A program made the position numbers and the translations under genes. From Myxococcales bacterium (GTDB lineage: Bacteria > Myxococcota > Polyangia > Polyangiales > Polyangiaceae), in the NCBI GenBank assembly GCA_003151595.1, contig PLXW01000053.1, positions 1 through 64,000 of the forward strand: a DNA stretch of 64,000 bases, written 5' to 3'. Positions 8,879 to 19,394 of this stretch are shown piece by piece. The stretch's first letter is position 1. The number at the start of each line of letters is the position of its first letter. The notes beneath the pieces were generated by a model. It was given only the letters and a program-made list of their open reading frames with translations. It did no database searches and was not told where the DNA came from.

Positions 8879-9889
8879 TCATTCGACCATCACGTATTCG
8901 GGTTGCGGCGTGAGGGCCATGACCTCGGCGGGGCTCATCACCCGGCCGCCGATCCGTTTGTCCTCGTCCAGGAACAGCTTGAACCCTGGATGGACTCCCG
9001 GCGCCATCGTCTTCATCAGGTCGTTGTAGGTCAGGATCTTCGCGTGCTTCGGCCCCAGGCCGTCCACGCTCTTGATGACGACGACCCCTGGCGGCTGTAC
9101 GAGGACCGACTCGTCTTTGACCACGTACCGATTGAGCTGATGGAACACGAGCGCCTTCTCCGGAAGGTTCGCGTCCTTCACGATCGCGGAGAGGTACTGC
9201 GCGACCTCGTTGATCGTCGCGCCGGTCGTTTGCCCGTAGAACACGCCCGGTTTCTGCTTCGCCTTCACGGCCCACTCCGGGTCGAGCGCCACGCCCACGT
9301 CGGGCTCGTGCAGGTAGGAGTCGAAGCGTTTCAGCTCGGTCATGAAGTCGGATTGGCCGGGCTGAATGTTGAGTAGGAGGAGCGCCTTGGATTGGCGCGC
9401 GGCGGCGAGGTAGTCGTCGATGACGCTGGTGTCGATGCGGCGCCGGTATTTCCCGTCGGCCCCTTGGTATGACTGCACGACGACGACGATGAGCTCGAAG
9501 ACGAGCAACGGCTTCCGGTCTTGAGGATATTTGTCGGCGTAGGCTTGGAGCGCCTTGGCCTTCCTCGGGAGGTTGCCTTCGAGCTGGCCGAGCGCGGGGG
9601 CGCCAGGGGTTCCGCAGAAGCCGACGAGGCGGTACGTGGGGAAGATCTCGCGCCCGCCGAGGGGGAGCTCGGCGAGAGGGGGAGCGGCGTCGGCGACCGG
9701 GGACGCGTTCGCGCTCGCGTCCGCGTTGGCGTTGGCGTTCGCCGGCGGGCTCGCGTTCGCGTTCGCGGGGATGTCGACGTCGTGGCTCTTCGGGGCGTCG
9801 ATCGCGCGCGTGCCGTGGCACGACGCGAGCGCCAGCGGGAGAACCGCGCTCCACAAGAGTGAACGGACCGCGAATGCCACCGCAGCCAT
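8879..9889 (-). CDS. Lipoprotein of unknown function with an Ala-Asn repeat linker
   Basis: A 336-residue protein with a lipoprotein signal peptide (lipobox 'LALASC' near residue 24) and then a low-complexity linker of alternating Ala and Asn/Asp (residues about 41-62) encoded by a hexanucleotide repeat. The folded part (about 75-336) contains 'RLVGFCGTPGAPALGQL', 'KPLLVFELIVVVVQSYQG', 'ALLLLNIQPGQSDF', 'DVGVALDPEW' and 'LVFHQLNRYV'. The spaced strands with conserved acidic residues suggest a TIM-barrel, perhaps glycosidase-like, but I cannot name a family. It is divergent from the receptor kinase gene (84 bp between starts), so a functional link is possible but unproven. Confidence 0.72.
   Translation of the reverse strand: MAAVAFAVRSLLWSAVLPLALASCHGTRAIDAPKSHDVDIPANANASPPANANANADASANASPVADAAPPLAELPLGGREIFPTYRLVGFCGTPGAPALGQLEGNLPRKAKALQAYADKYPQDRKPLLVFELIVVVVQSYQGADGKYRRRIDTSVIDDYLAAARQSKALLLLNIQPGQSDFMTELKRFDSYLHEPDVGVALDPEWAVKAKQKPGVFYGQTTGATINEVAQYLSAIVKDANLPEKALVFHQLNRYVVKDESVLVQPPGVVVIKSVDGLGPKHAKILTYNDLMKTMAPGVHPGFKLFLDEDKRIGGRVMSPAEVMALTPQPEYVMVE
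9705..9767. repeat. Hexanucleotide (GCGTTC-type) microsatellite inside a lipoprotein gene
   Basis: Imperfect tandem 6-bp units of the GCGTTC/GCGTTG/GCGCTC type, interrupted by GCCGGCGGGC. Read on the minus strand they encode Ala-Asn, Ala-Asp and Ala-Ser pairs. The same repeat family recurs at 32982-33090 and 43864-43967. Confidence 0.7.
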
Positions 9890-9973
9890 TATGGTCCGGG
9901 CCGCCCGAAAACACGCAATTTGTCCTCACCCACGTCCTGCCGACGGTCACGGGGATGAGGTATCGTCGAGCCG

Positions 9974-12370
9974 ATGTCTTCGGGGGACGCTGACCAAGGA
10001 CTGCCTGTACGGCCCGGCGACGTGATCGCCGAGAAGTACATGGTCGTCCGTGTGCTCGCTTCGGGCGGCATGGGCGTCGTCGTCGCGGCGCGCCATCGCC
10101 AGCTTCATCGCGTCGTCGCCATCAAGTTCCTCCGCGCCGGAATGTCGGCGCGCGACGGCGTCGTGGCGCGCTTCGAGCGCGAAGGGCGACTCATCGCCGG
10201 ACTCACGGGCGAGCACATCGCTCGCGTGTTCGACTTCGGGCGACTGGAGTCGGGCGAGCCGTTCATCGTGATGGAGCTCCTCGACGGCGAGACGCTCGGC
10301 GATCGCATGCGGCGACTGGGAAAGATCCCCGCGCAGGAAGCGGTCACGTTCATGCTCCAGGCGTGCGACGGGCTGGCCGAGGCGCACGCCGCGGGGATCA
10401 TTCATCGCGATCTCAAGCCGGACAACCTCTTCGTCTGCAAGCGCATCGATGAGACCGAGGCGATCAAGATCATCGACTTCGGTATCTCGAAGGCGCGCGA
10501 GGGGTCGGCGACGATCACGCAGGCGACCGACATGATCGGAACGCCGGCGTACATGGCGCCCGAGCAGTTCGAAGCGCCGGGGAGCGTCGACGAGCGCGCC
10601 GACGTCTGGTCGCTGGGCGCGGTGTTGTACGAGGCGCTGAGCGGGCGGCGCGCGTTCGAGGCCGAAGGCGTTCTTCAGGTCGTGTCCGAAGTGGTGCGGT
10701 CGGAGCCGAAGCCGATCGCCCAGGAGAACCCGGAGATCGCGCCGGGCCTCGCGGCCGTGGTGCACCAGTGCCTGTCCAAGGACATGCGCGCGCGCTTCGC
10801 GACGGTTCTCGAACTAGCGCGGGCGTTGACTCCGTTCGCGCCGGCCGAGGGAGCAGCGGCGCGGCTCGATCGCATCGAGAAGGTGTCGCGCAATCGATCG
10901 CTCTCGTCCGGCGATCTGCAGCTGATGATCCCGGTCGAAGCGCGGAGCGCGGACCGGATGTCGATGGAGACCGCCACGCCGTCGGTGCGGCAGTCGCGCG
11001 TCGCGCATGCCGATCCCACGCTGGCGGCTTCACCTTCGCTGTTGTCGCGTCGTCGCGTTCTCGGGATCGGCGTCGCGGCGAGCGCCACGGCCGGCGTCGC
11101 GCTCGCAGCCGGTTTCTGGCAGCGCCGTCGGACGACCGATGCCAGCGATCCGACCGCGCCGTCGGCCTCGTCTCGCGCCGCCATCGTTCCCGAGTCGGGC
11201 GCGCCTCTTCGTGTGGGCGTCTTGCATTCGCTGACCGGAACGATGGCGTCGAGCGAGTCATCGCTGGTCGATGCGATCCTTCTCGCGATCGCGCGCGTCA
11301 ACGCCAGCGGCGGCGTCCTCGGTCGCCCGGTCGAAGCGATCGTGCGCGACGGGCGCTCGCAGGCCGACACGTTCGTCGAGGAAGCGCGCCGTCTCCTCGA
11401 CGAGGACCGCGTGCCGGTCGTCTTCGGGTGCTGGACGTCGACCTCGCGCCGCGCCGTGCGGCCGCTCTTCGAACAGCGAATGCGCCCGCTCTTCTACTCC
11501 GTGCAGTACGAGGGGATCGAAGCGTCGCCGGCGATCGTGTACCTCGGCGCAGCGCCCAATCAGCAGCTCATTCCCGCGGTGCGATGGGCGTTCGCGTTCC
11601 TCGCGCGAAAGAGCTTCTTCCTCGTCGGATCGGACTACGTCTTCCCGCGCGTCGCGACCGAGATCCTCAAAGACCAGCTGAAGGTGCTCGGAGCCACCGT
11701 CGCCGGCGAAGCGTTCTTACCGCTCGGATCGGTCGACGTCGCCGCCGTCGTCCAGCAGATCAAGAAGAGCGGCGCCACGATGATCCTCAACACGATCAAC
11801 GGCGACACGAACGTCGCGTTCATTCGCGAGCTGCGCGCGGCCGGGATCACGTCGGAGGCGATGCCGCTCCTCAGCTTTTCGCTCGATCAGACCGGCTACC
11901 GCGAGCTCGATCCCTCGCTCGTCGCCGGCGACTACCTGGCGTGGAATTACTTCGAGGCCTTCGACTCGCAGGAGAACCGCGACTTCTTGCGCGCGCTGCA
12001 CGATCGCTTCGGTCCGCGCCCCGTGACCGATCCGATGGCCACGAGCTACTCCGCGGTGCTCTTGTGGGCCGAGGCGGTGCGTCGCGCGGGGTCGCTGGAG
12101 ATGGCGGCGATTCGCGGCGTGCTCGACAAGGTGACGGTGAGCACGCCGCTCGGCGAGCTGCGCGTGACGCCGTCGAACGATCACGCGGTGAAGACGATCG
12201 CCATCGGGCAGATCGGGCGCGACGGGAAAGTGCAGGTCGTGTGGAGCGCACCGAAGCCGGTCGAAGCGACGCCATACCCCGAGACGCGCTCGAAGGAAGA
12301 CTGGGAGAAGCTGCTGACGAAGCTCCAGGCGGAGTGGGGCGGCAAGTGGAACGCGCCCATGGCGAAGTAG
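9974..12370 (+). CDS. Transmembrane Ser/Thr kinase with C-terminal UrtA-like periplasmic binding domain
   Basis: A 798-residue fusion. Residues about 20-290 are a Hanks-type kinase: Gly-rich loop 'LASGGMGVVV', 'VAIKFL' with the catalytic Lys, 'IIHRDLKPDN' near 142, 'IIDFGIS' and 'GTPAYMAPEQ'. A linker leads to one membrane segment (about 357-380) after 'SRRRVLGIG'. From about 411 the protein resembles urea/amide-binding type I periplasmic binding proteins of the UrtA/AmiC/FmdD kind: 'RVGVLHSLTGTMASSES', 'GGVLGRPVEAIVRDG', 'VVFGCWTSTSRRAV', 'YSVQYEGIEASP'. The predicted layout is kinase inside, ligand sensor outside. All catalytic residues seem present. The substrate and ligand are inferred from family only. 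Confidence 0.92.
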   Translation: MSSGDADQGLPVRPGDVIAEKYMVVRVLASGGMGVVVAARHRQLHRVVAIKFLRAGMSARDGVVARFEREGRLIAGLTGEHIARVFDFGRLESGEPFIVMELLDGETLGDRMRRLGKIPAQEAVTFMLQACDGLAEAHAAGIIHRDLKPDNLFVCKRIDETEAIKIIDFGISKAREGSATITQATDMIGTPAYMAPEQFEAPGSVDERADVWSLGAVLYEALSGRRAFEAEGVLQVVSEVVRSEPKPIAQENPEIAPGLAAVVHQCLSKDMRARFATVLELARALTPFAPAEGAAARLDRIEKVSRNRSLSSGDLQLMIPVEARSADRMSMETATPSVRQSRVAHADPTLAASPSLLSRRRVLGIGVAASATAGVALAAGFWQRRRTTDASDPTAPSASSRAAIVPESGAPLRVGVLHSLTGTMASSESSLVDAILLAIARVNASGGVLGRPVEAIVRDGRSQADTFVEEARRLLDEDRVPVVFGCWTSTSRRAVRPLFEQRMRPLFYSVQYEGIEASPAIVYLGAAPNQQLIPAVRWAFAFLARKSFFLVGSDYVFPRVATEILKDQLKVLGATVAGEAFLPLGSVDVAAVVQQIKKSGATMILNTINGDTNVAFIRELRAAGITSEAMPLLSFSLDQTGYRELDPSLVAGDYLAWNYFEAFDSQENRDFLRALHDRFGPRPVTDPMATSYSAVLLWAEAVRRAGSLEMAAIRGVLDKVTVSTPLGELRVTPSNDHAVKTIAIGQIGRDGKVQVVWSAPKPVEATPYPETRSKEDWEKLLTKLQAEWGGKWNAPMAK

Positions 12371-12374
12371 GCGT

Positions 12375-14377
<2,003 letters not shown>

Positions 14378-14410
14378 TTATGGTTCGCTCCGAAGGCGTT
14401 TTCCAGCGCT

Positions 14411-15460
14411 ATGATCGCGCGCGAAGTGGCGACCCCCCCGTTCGAAGAGGCAAAAGCGCTCAAAGTCCCGATCCGCGATCTGAACCTGACGATCGCCGGA
14501 ACGAGCCTGGAGCCGATCCTCGCCACCTTCGAGAAAGAGCTCCTCGCGCTCGGCATCAAGAAGCTCCGCCCGCGCTTCTATCTCTCGACCGAGTGGGGAG
14601 TCCCCTACGACACGATCGCCATCGCCATCCCTTTCTACCTCGCGCGTCCCGAGCTCACGCTCCTTCAGGCCGAGCAGGCGTGTCACGTCGAGGGGTCGGG
14701 GCCGAAGGACATCCTTCGCTACCTGCGTCACGAGATGGGGCACGTCATCAACTATGCGTACCGGCTGCACGAGACGAAGGAGTGGGCCGAGCGCTTCGGC
14801 CCGATGCAGAAGCCGTACGAAGAGGAGTATCGACCGCGCCCCTTCAGTCGCGAGTTCGTCCACCACTTGCCCGGCTGGTATGCGCAGAAGCACCCCGACG
14901 AAGATTGGGCCGAGACGTTCGCAGTGTGGATGACGCCCGACGTCGATTGGCGCGCGCAGTTCGCGAAGTGGCCAGGGGCGCTTCGCAAGCTCGAGTACTG
15001 CGATCGCACCATGAAGGAGGTGCTCGATCGCGATCCGGTGACGACCGCCGCGGAGCTCGACGACGACGTCTCGAGCATCACGGAGTCGCTGGACCAATTC
15101 TATCGCGCTCTGGGAGCCCCGAACGGAGCGCCGAGCGAGAGCGCTGGGATGCAGGAGCAGGGGCTCGACCAGATGCTCGGCGCGATCTTCGCGCAAACCG
15201 AGCCGAGCGAGGACGGCGTGCGCTTCGCTGCGTCGGACTTGATTCGGCGCATCGAGCGCGATCTGCCGGGGAGCGTCTTTCAGTGGACCGGGCACATGCC
15301 GGAGCGAACGCGATGGCTGCTCGATACGCTGGCCGGTCGCGCCGACGCGATGGGGCTCACGTACCGCGTCGAGGAAGAGCAGGCGCTGACGATCGCGCTC
15401 ACGAGCCTCGTCACGGCGCTGGCCATGACGTGGCTTCAGAGCGGGAAGTACGCGCCATGA
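14411..15460 (+). CDS. Putative zinc-binding metallopeptidase (HExxH)
   Basis: About 349 residues from ATG 14411; an in-frame GTG at 14372 would crowd the divergent tgt start. The centre carries 'LRHEMGHVINYAY', a gluzincin-type HExxH site, followed about 50 residues later by 'HPDEDWAETFAVWM', with the acidic residues that would supply the third ligand. This pattern is that of the 'putative zinc-binding metallopeptidase' family (Pfam Peptidase_Mx type, from memory). No signal peptide is seen, so it is probably cytoplasmic. The C-terminal about 100 residues (from 'GMQEQGLDQM') are a helical extension I do not recognise. Confidence 0.72.
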   Translation: MIAREVATPPFEEAKALKVPIRDLNLTIAGTSLEPILATFEKELLALGIKKLRPRFYLSTEWGVPYDTIAIAIPFYLARPELTLLQAEQACHVEGSGPKDILRYLRHEMGHVINYAYRLHETKEWAERFGPMQKPYEEEYRPRPFSREFVHHLPGWYAQKHPDEDWAETFAVWMTPDVDWRAQFAKWPGALRKLEYCDRTMKEVLDRDPVTTAAELDDDVSSITESLDQFYRALGAPNGAPSESAGMQEQGLDQMLGAIFAQTEPSEDGVRFAASDLIRRIERDLPGSVFQWTGHMPERTRWLLDTLAGRADAMGLTYRVEEEQALTIALTSLVTALAMTWLQSGKYAP

Positions 15461-15500
15461 CGGTCATGTAGACGCGGACGCCTTCGGCGCCGCCAGGCGC

Positions 15501-16481
15501 TCAATACGCGCGCTTGCTCCGTGTCACGGCGAGCCGCGCGATCGCGTTCACCAGCTCGTCGTAGGCGATCCCGGCGGCGCGCGCGGCGGTCGCGAACTCG
15601 GCCGACTCTTCGAGGTAGCAGCTCGCGTTCACCTCGATGACGTACACCTCGCCGCTCGGCGTGACCCGCAGATCGACGCGCCCGTAGTCGCGGACGCGGA
15701 GCGCGCGGTAGGCGTCGACCGACACGCGCTGCAGGCGATGCTTCAGCCCGTCGGGGATGTCGGCGATCTTCGAGCACGTCCCCTTGTACTCGCGGCTGCT
15801 CTTCACCCACTTCGCGCGTCGTCCCAGGATCTGCGGCATCCCTTCGGGCATGCCCGAGAAGTCCATCTCGATCGGCGGCAGCGCGATCGGCTTTCGATTC
15901 CCCATCACGCCCACGTAGAACTCGCGCCCTTCGATGTATTCCTCGACCAGCGCCGAGTCCTTCACCTTCTCGTGGATGGCGATCACGCGCTTCATCATCT
16001 GCGTCGTGCTGCGAACGAGCGACGACGCCTCGATGCCGATCGACGCATCCATGCGCAGCGGCTTCACGATGAGCGGCATGCGCAGCCGACCGATCGTGTC
16101 GGGGTAGGAGTGGCGACGGAAGACGGCGTAGTTCGGGAAAGGGACGCCGTGATAGGCGAGCAGCTCCTTGGTGAGCGCCTTGTCCTGCCGCAAGTACAGC
16201 TCGCCGGGGCCGCCGCCGGTGTGGCGAACGGCGAGGAGCTCCAGAGTGCCTGCGACCGCGACGTCGCCGAGGACGTTGCGCGCGAACATCTCCATCAAGT
16301 TGAAGACGAGCTGCGGCTTCTGTTTGCGGATGCCGACGATGAGGTCCTGCACGTCTCCGTGCACGCCGAGGATCTTCACGGTGTGCTTCCGCTTGCGGAG
16401 CGCGGCGGCGACCTGGTCGACGACCACGTCGTAGGTCTCGGCCCCCTCGCGCTCGAGGTACGTGAGCACGGTGACGTTCAC
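15501..16481 (-). CDS. ATP-grasp ligase related to D-alanine-D-alanine ligase
   Basis: A 326-residue protein with the ATP-grasp order of Ddl-like enzymes: an N-terminal lobe ending 'VFNLMEMFARN', 'HTGGGPGELYLRQDKALTK', 'MPLIVKPLRMDASIGIE', 'ALVEEYIEGREFYVGVMG' and the metal-binding end 'DYGRVDLRVTPSGEVYVIEVNA'. The length fits Ddl, but the sequence between lobes is divergent ('PPIEMDFSGMPEGMPQI') and no other cell-wall gene is nearby. It may be a D-Ala-D-Ala ligase paralogue that joins other carboxylates and amines. Ends 40 bp from the convergent metallopeptidase gene. Confidence 0.8.
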   Translation of the reverse strand: MNVTVLTYLEREGAETYDVVVDQVAAALRKRKHTVKILGVHGDVQDLIVGIRKQKPQLVFNLMEMFARNVLGDVAVAGTLELLAVRHTGGGPGELYLRQDKALTKELLAYHGVPFPNYAVFRRHSYPDTIGRLRMPLIVKPLRMDASIGIEASSLVRSTTQMMKRVIAIHEKVKDSALVEEYIEGREFYVGVMGNRKPIALPPIEMDFSGMPEGMPQILGRRAKWVKSSREYKGTCSKIADIPDGLKHRLQRVSVDAYRALRVRDYGRVDLRVTPSGEVYVIEVNASCYLEESAEFATAARAAGIAYDELVNAIARLAVTRSKRAY

Positions 16482-16530
16482 ACGAAGAGACTACGCGCGA
16501 ACCCTCGCGAGCGCGCGATGGAGCATGAGG

Positions 16531-17103
16531 TCAGTGTGGCTTCGGAGCCGTGGGCACGGGCGCGATCGACGGCGGAGCGCTCGGGGCGTGGTGTGGCGCG
16601 ACGTGGGTTGGGGCCGGTCTCGGCGCGGTGGGGATCGCCGAAAGCGCCGGCGTCGTAGGCGTCACGTAGCGAGGAGGGGTCGGCGACAGCGCGCTGAACA
16701 CGTAGAAGCCGACGGTCGAGAGCAGCGTCATCACGCTGAGCACGAGCCCTATCGTCGCTTGCGCCGGGAAGACGAAGCCTTGCTCGCGCGCCAGCGCTCG
16801 CGCGCGATAGACGAGCACCAGCGCCACCAGCGCCGGAATCGGGAAGCAACAGAAGAGGACACCGACGCCCGACCACACGACGCTCTGACGCGCAAGACGA
16901 TCGAGCTCGGTCTGCGCGTTCGCGCGCGACGCGGCGTCGTAGCGCTGCTTCGCGACCGCCTCGGCGACGTTCTGCTGCTGCCGCGCATGCTCTTCTTGCG
17001 CGTGCTGCTCGCGCGCATACGGCGTGGGCGCTTTGCAGAACGGACAGGCGAGGTGACTCGGTTCGAGGTTCGCTCCGCAGCTCTCGCAGCTCAGCTTGCT
17101 CAC
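16531..17103 (-). CDS. Zinc-ribbon membrane protein of unknown function
   Basis: Begins with a double CxxC zinc ribbon ('LSCESCGANLEP...CPFCKAPTP'), then a Gln/Ala/Arg-rich helical segment, two hydrophobic segments ('SGVGVLFCCFPIPALVALVLVY' region and 'ATIGLVLSVMTLLSTVGFYVF'), and a Pro/Ala-rich tail. I chose the GTG at 17103 because it puts the zinc ribbon at the N-terminus; a GTG at 17133 would add ten residues and is equally open. The layout (cytosolic ribbon, two TMs, disordered tail) is common in myxobacterial housekeeping-adjacent proteins without a known role. Divergent from the AI-2E family transporter gene. Confidence 0.65.
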   Translation of the reverse strand: MSKLSCESCGANLEPSHLACPFCKAPTPYAREQHAQEEHARQQQNVAEAVAKQRYDAASRANAQTELDRLARQSVVWSGVGVLFCCFPIPALVALVLVYRARALAREQGFVFPAQATIGLVLSVMTLLSTVGFYVFSALSPTPPRYVTPTTPALSAIPTAPRPAPTHVAPHHAPSAPPSIAPVPTAPKPH

Positions 17104-17154
17104 CCGCGAGAAGCTATCACGCCTCGCCGGCACGACCTGTAGACTCGCGCCCGC

Positions 17155-18261
17155 ATGACGACCCCCGCTGCGCCTCCGCCCCCCGAGCCTGCGGCGCTCG
17201 ACGGCGGGGCGTCGCTGAGGAAGAAGGAGCGACGCGCGCTCGGCTTCCTGGCGCTGGTGGCGTTGGCTTCGCTGGTGTGGCTGGCGATGCCGGTGGGCGT
17301 CGGTCTCTTTCTGGGAGCGCTGCTGGCGTTCACGCTCGAGCCTCTCTACGCGCGCCTACGAAAGCGCGAGATGCGCGCGGGCCCGGCGGCGCTCTTGTGT
17401 GCGCTCGGCGCGACGCTCATCGGGTCGGGGTTGTTCTTCGCGCTCACGTGGTTGCTCGTCACGCGAGGGATCGCGCTGCTAGGAACAGTGCGCGAGCTCG
17501 TCGGCTCGGGGGGAGCGCTGCGGAACTTCGTCGACGGCGCGAATGCTCGGCTCGCGGCCTTCCACATCAACGCAGACGATCTCCTGGCGAAGATCGAAGA
17601 CGCCGTGCTCTCGCTGGGCTCGCGCATGGCCGGCATCGCCGCCGAGGTGGCGGGGCTCACGTTCGGCGCGCTCCTCACGCTCTTCTTCATCACGATGGCG
17701 TCGTACTTCGTGCTCCGTCACTGGACCGAGATCGTCACGCGCGCCGAGCAGCTCCTCCCGTTCGAGCGTCGCTACACGCACGGCCTCCTGGATCAGTTCC
17801 GCACCGTGGGCCGTCAGGTTCTCCTGGGCACGGTCGTCACGGGGCTCGTGCAGGGGGTCCTCGCGGCGATCGGTTTCTGGATCACCGGCGTCCAGGAGCC
17901 GGCGTTCTTCGGCGCGCTCACGGCGCTGGCGTCGCTCATTCCGGGCATAGGGACGGTCCTCGTCTGGGGGACGGTCGGCGGCGTTCTCTTGCTCACGGGG
18001 CACGTCGGCGCCGGGCTCGTGGAGCTGGTGTACAGCGCGCTCATCGTGGGAATCCTCTCCGACTACGTCATCCGCCCGCGGCTCGTCGGCCGCGAGAAAG
18101 GCGTCCCGGCGATCCTCGTGTTCGTCGCGCTCTTCGGCGGCGTGGAGGTCTTCGGCATCCTCGGTCTCATCTTGGGACCGGTCGTGGCGACGCTCTCGCT
18201 CGCCGTGCTGAAGACGTACGCGAACGAAGTGCGCGACGACGAGAGCGCGACGACGCCGTGA
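17155..18261 (+). CDS. AI-2E family transporter (PerM/YdiK type)
   Basis: A 368-residue membrane protein with the family arrangement: paired N-terminal helices ('ALGFLALVALASLVWLAMP', 'LGALLAFTLEPLYARL'), a central soluble segment, then the long helix run with 'FQRTVGRQVLLG'-like amphipathic entry and the conserved 'LTALASLIPGIGTVLVWG', 'SDYVIRPRLVG' and 'FGILGLILGPVVATL'. Members export small molecules or ions (AI-2, Na+); the substrate here is unknown. It follows a CT-rich, Pro-coding start and ends 1 bp before the convergent Rieske oxygenase gene. Confidence 0.9.
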   Translation: MTTPAAPPPPEPAALDGGASLRKKERRALGFLALVALASLVWLAMPVGVGLFLGALLAFTLEPLYARLRKREMRAGPAALLCALGATLIGSGLFFALTWLLVTRGIALLGTVRELVGSGGALRNFVDGANARLAAFHINADDLLAKIEDAVLSLGSRMAGIAAEVAGLTFGALLTLFFITMASYFVLRHWTEIVTRAEQLLPFERRYTHGLLDQFRTVGRQVLLGTVVTGLVQGVLAAIGFWITGVQEPAFFGALTALASLIPGIGTVLVWGTVGGVLLLTGHVGAGLVELVYSALIVGILSDYVIRPRLVGREKGVPAILVFVALFGGVEVFGILGLILGPVVATLSLAVLKTYANEVRDDESATTP

Positions 18262-18262
18262 G

Positions 18263-19366
18263 TCAGAGCGGCTTCCGCAGGTCGGTCGCCAGCAGCTTGT
18301 GAAAGAGGTTCTCGCCCGCTTCGCGCCGCGCCGAGAGTCGACCCGCTCCGTACGCGCGCGACGACAGCCCACGCTGCACCGACTCGCAGATCGCGTGGTC
18401 CTCGTTCTGGATCCGCTCGCTCACTTCGACGCTCTTCGTGTTTCGCGCGCGCGAGGCCTCGCTCACGTCGGCGAAGTAAAAATCGAAGATCACCTTCGTG
18501 CGGCTCATTCCGAGCGGCACGACGAGGTTCGTGTCGAGGTACCCCTCGTACCAATTGAACATGAAGTTCGGGTAGAGCCAGTAGTAGAGCGCCTGCCCCT
18601 TCCGCACCGAGGCGGTCATCGTCTCGCCACCGGTCGCATCGATGGGGCTCGATTGGAGGCAGAAGCGATCGGCGCACTCGATCGTGTAGTCCTTGAACGA
18701 GAGGATGCTGTTGAGCCCCTTGTGCAGGTAAGGGACGTGGTAGCCGCCGTCGAGGTAGTTATCGACGAAGACCTTCCAGTTGCACTCGAGCACGTACTCG
18801 CGCCGCTCGGCGAACTTCAGATCTCCGAGGCGCAGCGGCGGGACCCGCGACACGAGCGCACCCAGTTCGTCCGCGAGCGAGGGGGCGTCGTCGGCGAGGC
18901 ACACGAAGACGAACTGCTCCCACACCTCGACGCGCACCGGCACGAGGCCGTTCTGCGCGCGATCGAAGTTGCACGTCTCGTCGATCTCGGGCGTCGACTT
19001 GAGCTGGCCGTCGAGGGCGTACGTCCAGCCGTGGTACGGGCAGCGAAGGCGCTCGGCGCACCCCTCGGGCGCGGTCATCACGGCGGCGGCGTGGTGGCGG
19101 CACACGTTGAAGAACGCGCGCAGCTTTCCGTCGTTGCCGCGCACGACCACGATCGGCTCGTCGCCGATCTGCGCTGTCACGTACTGGCCGGCGCTCTCGA
19201 CCTGCGCCGCGCGCGCCACGACTTGCCACGTGCGACCGAAGACCGCGCGCTTCTCACGCTCCCACACGCGCGGCTCGGTGTACCAGGAGCCGGGGATCGT
19301 GCGGGCGTCGGACAGCGGTAGCGAAGCGTCGAAGTCGCTGAGAATCGCGTCGATCGAGCGAAGCAT
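18263..19366 (-). CDS. Rieske [2Fe-2S] oxygenase, large (alpha) subunit type
   Basis: A 367-residue ring-hydroxylating or choline-monooxygenase-like oxygenase. The Rieske cluster site is complete: 'CRHHAAAV' then 'RCPYHGWTY', giving C-x-H...C-x2-H. The catalytic mononuclear iron site is in 'FVDNYLDGGYHVPYLHKGL' with the two His and the bridging Asp/Asn, and a later acidic residue is plausible in 'WLYPNFMFNWYEGYLDTNLV'. Length and end sequence are closer to the CntA/YeaW and choline monooxygenase group than to classical aromatic dioxygenases. No reductase or beta subunit gene is next to it, so its electron donor must be encoded elsewhere. Confidence 0.88.
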   Translation of the reverse strand: MLRSIDAILSDFDASLPLSDARTIPGSWYTEPRVWEREKRAVFGRTWQVVARAAQVESAGQYVTAQIGDEPIVVVRGNDGKLRAFFNVCRHHAAAVMTAPEGCAERLRCPYHGWTYALDGQLKSTPEIDETCNFDRAQNGLVPVRVEVWEQFVFVCLADDAPSLADELGALVSRVPPLRLGDLKFAERREYVLECNWKVFVDNYLDGGYHVPYLHKGLNSILSFKDYTIECADRFCLQSSPIDATGGETMTASVRKGQALYYWLYPNFMFNWYEGYLDTNLVVPLGMSRTKVIFDFYFADVSEASRARNTKSVEVSERIQNEDHAICESVQRGLSSRAYGAGRLSARREAGENLFHKLLATDLRKPL

Positions 19367-19394
19367 GGGGGCGGCGCCTCCCGTGGCGTCCCCT

